From Zarea fungicola (Eukaryota > Ascomycota > Sordariomycetes > Hypocreales > Cordycipitaceae): DNA of 35,931 nucleotides. The stretch lies in NCBI GenBank assembly GCA_900169235.1, contig FWCC01000143.1:1-35931 (forward strand), in the 5' to 3' direction. Shown one piece after another: positions 18,518 to 29,079 of this stretch. Within the stretch, counting starts at the first letter, position 1. Each line of letters begins with the position of its first letter. Position numbers and translations under genes: made by a program. A model generated the notes under the pieces. It saw only the letters and a program-made list of their open reading frames with translations, was not told the DNA's origin and made no database searches.

Positions 18518-20031
18518 TTAATTGTTTGAAAAGAACTGACAAGTTTAATGCCTTAGGGCGCGCAAATATGCTGTTTACTTCTGCTAATCACTAATTGCGA
18601 CTAACTACAAACGAGAAGTAACGTGGACGTGGCTTGCCGAGAGTAAACATTAACCCTGTTGATAATTACTACCAGTCCCATCTGTACGACGAAGAATTCC
18701 GCGAGCAGCATCTGCAAGTCCGCACTGCAAAAGCCCATTGCAGTGCTGGTAGATTGTCATCTAGATTGACACCTGGCTAGCCCCTTGCTTCTAATTGATC
18801 TAGCGCAAAATATATGTGCATTTGTTCCAATGGGGTTGTTGGACCAGTATTTTATGGTTCAAGAAGTTCTCATGCGCCTCCACTCTTTGCACCAGCACAT
18901 AGTTGAGCTAGTGGGAGCTGGCCGTGACTTTGTACAAATTGATAATTGATACCGGCTTTTGTTTACAACAACGCCTATTGCCCAAATAAATCGTACAACC
19001 TCCCAAGCTTATTATACATCTAATATACATCGTCCCCCTTGGCAAGCATCTATCTGATTCGCGTTTATAACGTTTCTAGTTGACATTAGAACACCACCCT
19101 AACATTTCAGTGCTGAGTACTTACCCTTTTGTATTAGAAAAAGAAGAAAGCATTGTGGACGCACAGAGCCGTTGCATCATAATTTCAATGCGTGACTCGC
19201 GCCATTTTCCACAAAAGTAATCATCCCAATGTAGCGCTCGGCAAGCATTAGAAAAGAATTAGACATTAAATATTAACGACCACAACGGCGATTGTGGTTG
19301 AAGAAGGGAAAGAAAAGAAAGCCTGAAGCTGGCTTCCCGACGGTTTTAAAGGGAAGCAACGCTGAATAGCCGTCAAGCAAGGCCTGGTTCCGTCATTACT
19401 ACGCCATGTGGGATGAAAGGATTACATTTCATATCAACGCGGGGAAGCGTCATGGATCGGGCGACTATAAAAGCAGGCTTGATGGATCGACGTTTACCAG
19501 CCAGGAACAAAAATGTTAATGAACTGCCCATAAGCCCCAAACGAGAATGTTTAATTGTGGCGGATTATGGAACTTCATGTATTCAGCCTGCAGAAACACT
19601 TGTTGGCCCCGGAGCTACCGCCACCAGGCAGGCCCCTTTGGGGCTCATGCAGCAGGGTGCAAGTCAGCTCTATCGTCATCCGATGAATCTTGGATACTTC
19701 CATTGATTACCGGATGAACACCATTGGCTGGCCTATATAGGTACTTGCTACATACATTCTAGCGACGTAAAATGCCAAAATATGATGGACTTGACTGTAC
19801 ACTGTTGCGAAGATCATGGTGGCCCTTCAGTAGCTGTATAGAACGGTAACCTGGGCGACCAAGTGGCAGTAGGTCGGCATCATTGCGTTACTATAGCTTT
19901 AGCATAATATTAGTCACACATTTGCCTTTTGATGTAGCCTATGACGAGTTGAATTAGACGCTAGTCTATTTACATGGATGCATCCTAACTTATTTCGAAA
20001 CAGCTACATTCCAATCAGATCATACTACTAA
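18518..20031. other. Gene-poor region
   Basis: No gene recognised. A 97-codon plus-strand frame at 19413-19706 begins with ATG but shows no family motif. A patch near 18725-18790 (TTGCAGTGCTGGTAG then GGCTAGCCCC) loosely resembles 5688-5720, possibly a short dispersed repeat. Confidence 0.35.
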
Positions 20032-20343
20032 ATGCTTATAGTTGCTATTGTGCAAAAGGCAGCTATAGTATTGGAATTTCAAGGCGAGAACTCTAAGCCA
20101 ATTAAAAATGGAGATGACGATTTTACAAAAATAAGGGGCGGTCTTCATGTGGATGATGTTAAACACCTTTTACAAAGAAAGGAGGAGGCAGAGGACGCCA
20201 ACATGAAGAACCCGCCAAAGGTAAAGACAGAAAAAGCGTTAACAGAAATAAACTCGAACGGCGCCGACCATGGTCAACATCTGACCTTCCCGGACCATCA
20301 TGGACATAAAGTTGCGCATAATCCAGAAACTTTGAGCCATTGA
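20032..20343 (+). CDS. Possible small hydrophilic protein
   Basis: 103 codons. After a short hydrophobic start (MLIVAIVQKAAIVLEF) the product is very hydrophilic, with RGGLHVDDVKHLLQRKEEAE, many Lys/Glu/Asp in the middle and a His-rich end (DHHGHKVAHNPETLSH). This composition is unlike the random frames around it. The hydrophobic start may be an artefact of an unrecognised intron, with the true first exon upstream. No family recognised. It resembles the small hydrophilic proteins of the left part of the window only in composition. Confidence 0.4.
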   Translation: MLIVAIVQKAAIVLEFQGENSKPIKNGDDDFTKIRGGLHVDDVKHLLQRKEEAEDANMKNPPKVKTEKALTEINSNGADHGQHLTFPDHHGHKVAHNPETLSH

Positions 20344-20526
20344 AAAAAATCAAGCATAGCATCTTCCTACATAGAGATGCGGAATGATTTATAGAACCAA
20401 GTCTTCATATGCGAGCATGCGAGCCTCTGATAGATTTTAGTTAATATCGCACGAATAACAACGAATGCGGCTCACCACAGCGACTTGGAGACAATGCATA
20501 TGTATGCTAGATGTACTTTTCCCAAC

Positions 20527-21406
20527 TTATGCGTAACTAACAACTTTTCCGTTTTGAGTAAAGTAAAGGAAACCTTCGCAGTCAAAATCGACTACACTGC
20601 CTTCGGGGTTTGGACTATACGCAGCAACGTTCGAGTCCCCCTCTTCCGAGTTCATTTCTGAACTGCAATTTGAACCAGACGTTGAGGTATCGCTGATCGA
20701 TGAGGTTATGGATGATTCGTGCCCGAAGGGTATAGCATCATGAAAGAGCGGTGCATCCGGGAAAGATAACTCCCTCTTAGTGCCTCGGTCCTCCGGCGCT
20801 TGCACCGAATTGATTGCGTCGAATTCTTCAAGACAGTTATTACGCTCCTCTAGTAGCTCAACTTCTGGTTCTTGCTGCGATGTGTGCGTTGTATCACCGT
20901 TATTGGCTGGTTCGTATTCCATTGAGTGACTCCATGGCATGCTGTTGGTAAACTGCGATGCAAGCAATACTTGATTTTGATGTAAAGGATTTGGTACGCC
21001 GAATGTTCTCGCAATCAGAGCCGCAATAAAAGTATCCGTTTGTGATATTGTGGTGCGTTCTTTCCGCTCTGGCGGTGAGCACATGGATTGAGGTAGTATG
21101 CTGTCTTCTTCCTCGTATATTTCTTCCTTGGCCACTATTTCGTGTGTGATTCGCAAAGCTTTTCCAGTCCGTCTTTTGTGGACTTTACTTGCCATCAACG
21201 CGGACTGGTATCGTGCTTCAAGGCTGCGGTCACCGCGACGAGATGCTGCAGTATATGCGCGTTCTCGATTCTCGAGACGAAGTGGTGGCTTTGGAGTCTG
21301 CTCGTGGTCAATGGCTTGTCTCGATGGTGCCTGGTGTGAGAATTACCTTTCTAGATTTCATGGTGAAATCATTCAATTGACTTCCTTCTTCGGCTAAGGA
21401 GCTCAT
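20527..21406 (-). CDS. Fungal orphan-family protein with KRRTGKALRIT / YEEEDSILP motif
   Basis: Start ATG at 21406-21404. Exon 1 is 21406-21347 and exon 2 is 21300-20527, around a 46-nt intron, giving 277 aa. The acceptor is a tandem GAGCAG, so Gln21 may or may not be included. The N-terminal third is conserved-looking and basic: KPPLRLENRERAYTAASRR at about residues 24-42, then RSLEARYQSALMASKVHKRR and TGKALRITHEIVAKEEIYEE with EDSILP to about residue 90. I recall this combination as recurrent in uncharacterised, often lineage-specific fungal proteins. The remainder is Ser/Glu/Asn-rich and acidic, probably disordered, ending DFDCEGFLYFTQNGKVVSYA. No enzymatic or DNA-binding domain is recognised; the basic helix followed by an acidic low-complexity tail could suit a nuclear protein, which is inference only. 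Confidence 0.75.
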
Positions 21407-22049
21407 TTTTCCTTTCTTTAGAAAAGACGGTCTCTCGCGCTGTATCCTCACTGCTTGAGTGTGAAAGAGAGATATTTGGCCACGAAAAGATGAAACTTTG
21501 ATGCACAAAATTCAAACGTGATTGAAGGTTGCAGCTCTGGAAGTTTTATTTGGTGAATAAATGAATTAAGTGAGATATCACAAAGAAAAATAAGCTAGAA
21601 TTTTACATCAAAAATAAATCGATGGCCAAGCTTTTAACTTAGGAGCTGACATCAATACAAACATGCACGGTATGTGGCTTCTAAACCGATTGACCAATGG
21701 GTAAGGGCTAAACATTGTTGGGGTTTAAGAGCAATTGACGGGCAGCTTTTCTAGACTGCGATTTAGGTGAAACTCCACCTTACTGTTTCTCTCTGGGCAA
21801 TGGAAAGGCCCGACCGATGCTTTGCTTTTCCGCGACACTACCTCCGCGTTGCATCGCTACGTCATAAAGACGGCATTCCCTTTGCTTTATTGGCCATCTA
21901 TGGCGTCTTGGGTTGCCATAAATCAGCCCGCCTAAAAGTTGCAAACCATTGACGTGATACTGCTGGCTGTCCGGCCGGAGTCCAGAAGGTGATCAGCAGG
22001 ATGGTTCCCAAACGCGGCCAGCTTAAATAAAAATGAAAGCATGGTAGGG

Positions 22050-22260
22050 CAGCCACCGCGGGCAAGGCTCCGTCGTGCGTGAGTGGTCAATGTGCCCCAT
22101 TCACACGGCTGCAGCTCCGTGGAATGTGAGTGGTAAGCGCATCCAGCCACCACGGAGCGAGCCTCCGTCGAACGTGAGTGGTTAGCGTATCACGGAGCGA
22201 GCCTCCGTCGAACGTGAGTGGCCAACTCGTTCCCATGCTCGCACTCACCCATCCACGGAA
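22050..22260. repeat. Degenerate tandem repeat with palindromic core
   Basis: A 19-nt core, CTCCGTSGNNNGTGAGTGG, occurs at 22068-22086, 22115-22133, 22163-22181 and 22203-22221, at steps of 47, 48 and 40 nt. The last two units share a 40-bp period. In these two, ACGGAG and CTCCGT face each other across CGAGC, giving a 6-bp hairpin (22152-22168 and 22192-22208). An inverted, diverged copy follows at about 22238-22257. Confidence 0.75.
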
Positions 22261-23141
22261 GTGCCATTTCTGGTTCACAAGTTGAGGATGCCTGACAAAG
22301 ACCAACATTTGACCTCCCAAAGCAGAAAAGCCCAGGGTGAGACGAGACAAGAATAAAACCGAAAAAAATCTTGTAATTTAGTACAACACTCGGAGTAAAC
22401 CTCCCGGTTACCTTGTTCCTTGTTTGGGTACCGTTTGTGCGTACATTGGTGCTCTGCCGTGGCGTGGCGATTTTCCAGATCGGAACACAACAGAATTACC
22501 ATGCTGAATGGGACACGTAAAATTCAAATATACTTTTTTGAATCTGCGATTCTGCTACTGATCGGGGATTCGTAAGAAGCAGCCTAGATACAGCGTCATA
22601 CAAGCTGCCAGGCTCGGGCGGGACAGGGTTTGATTTTCCAACAGGCATGCAGACTATTATGCCACTTTGCATCGCGACAGAGCTGGGACACGATAAGTGT
22701 TTGGCGCCCCGGCGTGGCTGACGAAATGCACTCATGTATGCCCGAATGAAGAAACATGGGCGCAACGCCACTACAACGGGCATCCGTCCCCTTCTCCACT
22801 CCTCTCATCGTCCCTCTTGAAAGACACGGGCATGGACTCCAGGCGGTCTGATTTGCCAATGTTTCAACAGACGATTGGCAGTAGCGATCTGGCAACCAGG
22901 ATGCAAGGCGATGTACAGGTTTAGTGCAACTGAAAGCCACAGTGTCATCAAGACATGTCAAGCTCAATGACGGAAAACAAGAACGAATTTCTGGTTCGAT
23001 AAATGTAGGAAGAACAAGAGGAGGAGTTAGGGGTTTTTACGCTGGCCAGCCATTTGGCCAGACAAATCTGACAATGCTGAACTGCTCAACTTGAGCGAGC
23101 TCTTCCCACCCATACTGCAACAAAATAAAAATAAAAAACAA

Positions 23142-23160
23142 GGGGGGGGGGGGGGGGGGG
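23142..23160 (+). repeat. G19 homopolymer
   Basis: Nineteen consecutive G, following an A-rich stretch (AAAATAAAAATAAAAAACAA). Confidence 0.85.
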
Positions 23161-23711
23161 TGGTATGAACCGCGCCAAGGTGGACGACACATGGCAGCTC
23201 CCTCATAAATACACAACTAGTACGGAACCGTGGGTGAAAACCGGCCAAGAGACGGGTGTGATCTGCAGCAGTCAACCTGGTGCCGTTCACTCCAAGCCGC
23301 TCTCGGTCCTGCGATATGTGCAGGTCGGCATTCTGATGCATGATGAGAGCCTGCAAGCAGACTCGCGACCACTGGGTAAAATAACTATCAGGTGAGGTGG
23401 TTAATGATCACACACTCACCGTCAGTGGCAGAGCTTGACGCCCAGTGAAGTCAACGGCGATAAGCCTTGGCCTATACAGGCAAGATTAACCACTGCCGCT
23501 TGCAGAATAACCCGTAGTAGAAAAGTACAACCCGTCTCCCCCTTCAAACGTTTCAGTGCAGTGGGATGTACCATACAGGTCGCTCAGTGGACGGAAATAA
23601 CCAGGGATAGGGTTGCTATGGATGGAGCCAAGCGGCGCCCGCCCGCTGTCTGGCGACAACAACCACTCACTCTTTACCACCGCCGCCGCCACAGTAACCC
23701 GCCACCGGACT

Positions 23712-23722
23712 GGGGGGGGGGG
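23712..23722 (+). repeat. G11 homopolymer
   Basis: Eleven consecutive G in a locally GC-rich, CCGCC/CCACC-containing segment about 550 bp from the G19 run. Confidence 0.85.
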
Positions 23723-24402
23723 CTGCCACCACCCACCCCGCCCGTGCCACACTAACTGTAGGTAGCTATTCAACCATTGTAGGTAGCCACTGCAGGGGCC
23801 AAAAGCCCCATAATATAGTATTGTCGACCCCTAAAAACTGCAGAAAAAGACTGCAACGCTTACCTAGTTTGTATTCGGTGTTTTCAGTCGGAGCCGGCGA
23901 GCAAGGCCAAGATATAGCCAAGATGTATTAGCCTCGCGGCTGAACCATGCTGCTTATGCGTGATACCCAATCACCACATGAGCAAAAACTGCTGCAAGAG
24001 ACCCTTTGTAACGACACCGAAGCTGTCGCATGCTGGCCTGAAGTGTACAGGATAGCAGGGAGACGGTGGCGTCATCTTGGACTGAACTGGGGGAAACAGG
24101 ACCAGCCAGTTCATGTCCAAATTTCATTACTCCCACTACCCAACCAATCGCCGTGGTCCCCCCACCAACTCGCTCTGCCTACGTATCCTTGTTCTTCTAC
24201 AACATGATTATCGGTCCCTCTTGCCGCTTTCAGCCTGCCTCCCACCCTCTGAACATCTAAATCCTATCGAGAAAAGTGACATGATAAATTCGCCCCGGAG
24301 GCTTCTCCCCAAGAATCGACTGGTCCAAGAATCGACTGGTTCGAGTTTCGCTTGCTCCTCTGATGCACAGAAGTCAAGTGTTGCAAAACCAAGCATCTCA
24401 AC

Positions 24403-26372
24403 ATGCCAGCGAAATCACACAAGCAGACAGGCGTCCATCAGGCTTGCGAATTCTGCAGGCAAAGAAAACGAAAGGTAAGATGATCAAGACTCTATTCAAT
24501 GCTTCACATTTAATACATGTGCTCAACCACTTTTCTATTTTTTTTTTTTTTTGCAACACAGTGCAACAGCAATGGCACGAGCCCGTGCAAAGAGTGCCGC
24601 GAGGCAGGCGCCGAATGCTTATACCTAACCACACCGCGCATCTCCAAAGCAGACCTGAGAAGAGAACTTGCCAGGTTGCAGTCCCTGAACGATGAAAGCG
24701 ACACTTTACTTGGTGCCATATCCTCACAGGAAACTGGCCCTGAGGAGCTAGGGGAAATCCTGCGTAGGCTGTCCGACGGCCAATCGCGTGCCGAAGTCGC
24801 GACAATGTTGGCACAAAAAACCAATGATGGTGCCAGTAGAGGTATAGCAAGGCATCCTTCGCAAGCAAAACCCGAAGCATGCAAGTTCTTTGCGTGTTTT
24901 GAACTGTCCCCTGGCTCTAACTCTTGCTCTTTAGAAAATTCGTCGAGCTTGTCCACACCTGCCCCAAGCTCTGTATCGTCCAACAGTCCTGCCACCATGC
25001 TACTCAACACCCAAGAAGACTCGATCGGTTCTAATCCCTCGGAAACGGCTTCTTCTGTTGAGGTCACCGCCTCTTCGCCCGAAGCAGCTTCTTTTCGAGC
25101 CAGTTTACCATACTACAGGCTGCAGCTTCCAAGACTTTTAGACATCATACTCGCCAGCGACTGTCTTTCGTTTTGCCCTCTAAGTAAAGAAGATGCAATG
25201 CAAAATCTGGAATCCGTCTCCGGCCAGGACAGCTCCACGGCTCTCATCGACTCTCTTCTTGCCTTGGCCACACTTCTTGAGCAGGACATAATTGCACCCG
25301 TCATACCCCAACCGCCCGGCAGCGAGGATCTTGGCGATTCCTTTGCCCAGGAAGCTATAGCTGCGCTTTACAACGGCAACGGTCTCCCACTACGCACAGC
25401 AGATATACAGGCTCTTGGAATCCTATCCATGTACTGCTTTGGGCGCGGCAAGCTGAAAGACGGCCAAGGCTTTGCTGGTGATTTTGGCGCTGCCATTATA
25501 CAACAATGGCGTGCTGAGCAGCCGCCCCTCGAGCCCGATCTCACCAACTTGGCCGCTCGGCAAACACGTGCAAATATTTACTGCGCGGCCATTTCCTTCA
25601 ATAGGTATTTTTAAATGGAATCATCTAATTGACAGCTTAGAAGTGACTCACTGTGTTGGCATTTAGGATGCTCTTTTTGATCAATGATTACAATAAGACG
25701 ATGGAAGAGGTAGCAGTCAGGGTAGGAATCGATTTGGTTATATCTGAGGGACCCGGACGCACCGGCCCAAGTGCAAGTGCAAACCCATCAGGCTCCATAA
25801 TAGGTAAGGAGCAGGGGTTGGAATCGCTGCCGTGCAATAAAGAGCTAACGAATATAGATGATGCGTTCTTCACAAAAGATCTGACCCTGCTACCCAATAA
25901 TCCGCGCGTCGTCGCTGCCAAACTTTTTGAGCTCACCGAACTGGTATACAAAACCCGGTATCAGACCGTCGAAAGCTCTTTGGATCAGGCGGTGCGAGCA
26001 TATGGAGACGGTCTGCGCTGGTATGAGTCCTTCTTTGCCTATACGAACAGCTGCGACGGCAACACGCCGCTAGAACTATTTGCTCAGTAAGTTGCCTGTT
26101 TGGAGACGAGCTGCCTGGAGCTGACACATTTACACAGCACATATTATCAATTCTGCGTATTATGTCTCTTGACACCATACGTAACCGAACCACTAGCACT
26201 CGCTTCTGATGGAACACTTCCGATGACTGTTTGCAAACAGGCGGCGAATAGCATTGAGCAGCTAGTCCAGCATTACGGAGAATTGTGCACGCATAAGCGA
26301 ATGTTGGTATTTATGCCGTTGTTTGAATCTGCAGGGCGTTCTTTCCTGAAGGTTTTCAAGCCAGAAGCATAG
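24403..26372 (+). CDS. Zn2Cys6 fungal transcription factor (589 aa)
   Basis: Exons are 24403-24474, 24562-25604, 25667-26086 and 26138-26372, with introns of 87, 62 and 51 nt. Exon 1 ends in the middle of the zinc cluster; joining gives C15, C18, RQRKRK, C25, C33, C36 and C43 (CX2CX6CX7CX2CX6C), a complete binuclear cluster for DNA binding. Residues 54-90 (KADLRRELARLQSLNDESDT onward) look like the linker/coiled coil. A Ser/Pro-rich stretch at about residues 150-200 is followed by the regulatory middle region (LPYYRLQLPRLLDIILASDC, with PLSKEDAMQNLES further on) and C-terminal helices ending MPLFESAGRSFLKVFKPEA. It lacks the LLVNAxLA block of its two neighbours, so it belongs to another subfamily. 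Intron 1 has a 14-T tract before the acceptor. The gene is convergent with the next regulator, 280 nt away. Target genes are unknown. Confidence 0.88.
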
Positions 26373-26652
26373 TTGAAATTTCATATAACGGTCATGGCAC
26401 TGGAGTTTTTTTTTCTTATTCCGCACTAGCACTCCTCTCCAGTGACGTTGACGTTGACGTTTGCCTGTGATTCGGTTGCCACGATTGCCACGGTTGCCTG
26501 AGTATTCGATAGTTACATTTTACCCTGTTTCATTTGCACTGTAGTGACGGGACCTTTATAACCTAAAGGAGAGATTTAATAGTTTCTGTACATATTTTTT
26601 AAAAAAGAAAAAAAGTTGCCCAAATCATTTTTATATTCAGAATCGCTTAATA

Positions 26653-29079
26653 TTAGCCCAAACTCATATTTGTAGAAGTATTGGACGACGCTGAACTCGC
26701 CATGTCTGCAGCCACTTCCATGAACTCATTAATGGCGTGTCCAAGATGCATCTCTTCCATGCCCTCTGGGGTCACGCTTTGCCTATTCAACCGAACTGGG
26801 TACTGCGAGCTGATGTATTTCTGTCGTGTCTGGACAGTCTCGTTGTCATCCGTCTTCAGCGCAACCTGAGCATGCAGTAGATCCTTATCCTCCCGAGACA
26901 TTTCATTTTCCACGAGCTGAAACAACGCCCGAGGCAAAAAGTAGTTTCTGCCTTGTTCGAAAAGACCAGTTTGCGCAAGAGTAAGTGTATTTTTGGCGTC
27001 TTGCAGAGTAACGGCAGCTGCGTCAGTAGGTGTTGGCGCCGACGTGAGTGCATTTACCTGCGAGAGGCCTTTGTAGGCCAGCATCATGGGATTGTGGGCC
27101 ATGTGGCCATCGGGAATTTCGTAGCCGTGGTGCAGATAGTACAGACGCATGATGGTCTCGAAGCAGATGGAAGCGTGAGGGATGGAATGATGCTCAAAGA
27201 CATTTGTTTCGCTTTCTCCAGGGGCTAGCACACTGTCTGCCGAGGCATGCTCGCCAATACTCAAGAGGGCAAAGTAGTAGGCGAGGCTGTACTAAAAATT
27301 TCAGCGGATGGAAGACGAGATATCGGTACCTTGCTGGACGTACTGCAGGTTGAGCTCGAACGGGAATACAATGTTGGCTGGAGAGAGTTGCGGGTGGAGG
27401 AACAAGTGCCAAGCTCCTAGCTTATTCAACAAATCCATAGCGTCTTCAGGAGGTGGACGTTTATTCTGACCGTTTTCGTTAAACATGGTAAAGGATAGCT
27501 GATTTAAAAGGATACTGAAGTCGCACTTGGTCTTGAAAAACACTGGATGATTCAACGAATACAGCCTGTCATCGAGTGGATACTGAACCCATGTCTCACC
27601 GTACCATGACTGGTTTGTAAAAGGATCTGGTAGCGGCCTTGCCGGCGGATCTTTGACCAACGGTTGGATGTGAAGCAGATGACATTTCACGCTGTGGAAC
27701 TGTAAGACCAGGGTTTGCAGTCATTCTGCCACTCTGAACCAACATACCTGAACCAAAAGAAAATGCTCCATGCCGTGTAAGTATATCCGTGCTGTTGTAC
27801 CTCGCTCAGGGAAGACGTGTCGTCACGGGCGGCAAAAAGGTCCAGCTGATCAGCTAGCTGCACAGCAGCAATTCCATAACTCATTCCGACCTTGTCCATG
27901 GCATAAAGATTGTGAATCACGTTCATGACCAGCGCTGCTTGAATCGTAGTAAGGGAGCCGTCATTGTGTATCTCAATATCCCATATCCTCCTAGCTTCTG
28001 CAAAAAATTTGTAGCCAAGCGTGTCGGGGTTCCAGAATTCGTAGCGGCCATTCATCGCACGGCAACAGTTCTAGCACAAGTCATGGTAATGGTTAGTCAT
28101 ACTTCTCTTGCCGAACAATATTGGCTGAGCATCGCAGGTGCGTTCTTGTAGACTTACGCAAGCTAAAGCCAACACGGCATTTACCAATAGATCTGAGCAG
28201 AACGTGGTCGAACCTGACAGCATGTCCTCAAGAAACAAGTCTTTTTTGAAGAAGCCATAGAATTGATGTTCGTACTGGAAATAGAGCTTCAAGAGCATCC
28301 TTAGAAAACTCTCATCAGCAAGCACAATTGTCCAACGCGACGGTACCACCTTGTCCAGCTGTGCGTCAACAATCTGCGCCAAGTCGTAGGACTGCACGTA
28401 CGGCGAGTCGCCAGTGATTTCCACTGCAGGCTGATCCCCGGACTCGTTTTGCGGTGTCGACATACTGGTCGGCAGTCCAAAGGTCGTTTCGAATAGTTTT
28501 GACGTGATGTAAGGATTATTGGCCGTTAATAGTGCCTGTGGCATGTGCCTCAGGTATGGAAAATCAGTCCGTAATCCCGCTCTTTGACCACCATGGGTCT
28601 GAATTATCAGATTGCCCTCGTGGATGTTGCGTACTACTTGGTCAACCGCTGTGCCTTCTCTTAGGTGCCGGAATATTTCCAATGCATCGCGCTCGTCCTT
28701 GATCTGCAGGGCCTCGACCAGAGTGCGCAACAAGCTATGAGACTGCTCAAGATCGCGGGATCTTCGTTGAAGCTCTTCATGGCTCCTCTTCCGGGCCGCG
28801 TTCCATGACGAGGATGGGCTGGCGCTGTACACACACTCCCGTCTGTGAATCGTGCACGGTGTGCAATGAGGCCTTCTGCCATCACACTATTTGGTTCACG
28901 TAAGTTTACGAAATCAATTCATCAAAACGGAGACAAACCCTGGATTTCTTCTGTCGACAACTATCGCAGGCGGTCGTTACAGCCGTCCGTTTCGGTACAG
29001 TTTGCTGCGGCTCTGCTGGTGGTCGTACGTGATCGCCTCCACGCGGCAGCAGTGGGCGGAGATGGGCCGGCTCCATCAT
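26653..29079 (-). CDS. Zn2Cys6 fungal transcription factor (724 aa)
   Basis: Exons in transcript order are 29079-28939, 28886-28158, 28070-27748, 27691-27344 and 27286-26653; introns are 52, 87, 56 and 57 nt. The zinc cluster is split by intron 1: CDSCRQKKSR ends exon 1 and CDGRRPHCTPCTIHRREC starts exon 2 (C38, C41, C48, C55, C58, C65). A coiled-coil-like linker (RSHEELQRRSRDLEQSHSLL) follows. The fungal regulatory domain includes FCSDLLVNAVLALAC at the end of exon 2, NPDTLGYKFFAEARRIWDIE, GMSYGIAAVQLADQLDLF, PARPLPDP, and LSPANIVFPFELNLHLAYYF across intron 4. Acceptors of introns 3 and 4 were chosen because only they restore frame and family-like joins (FFWFSVKCHLL; NLHLAYY). The gene shares its block order with the neighbour at 30972-33304 and the pseudogene near 15 kb. 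No frame break was found. The start could be either of two adjacent ATGs. Confidence 0.9.

Larger units (their letters stand above)
21407..24402. other. Three-kilobase gene-poor region with tandem repeats and G-runs
   Basis: No supported gene. Many short overlapping frames are open on both strands because the DNA is GC-richer here, but none carries a domain. It contains the hairpin tandem repeat at 22050-22260, a 19-G run at 23142-23160 and an 11-G run at 23712-23722. The last 300 nt form the upstream region of the regulator gene that starts at 24403. Confidence 0.4.

Noticed and set aside
22050..22260. Regularly spaced repeats that could suggest a CRISPR-like array
   Set aside because: Eukaryotic context, variable spacing, too few units and a partial inverted copy; an ordinary tandem repeat.
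24398..25067. Long minus-strand frames antisense to the 589-aa regulator
   Set aside because: Shadows: the plus strand carries a complete zinc cluster and spliced frame.
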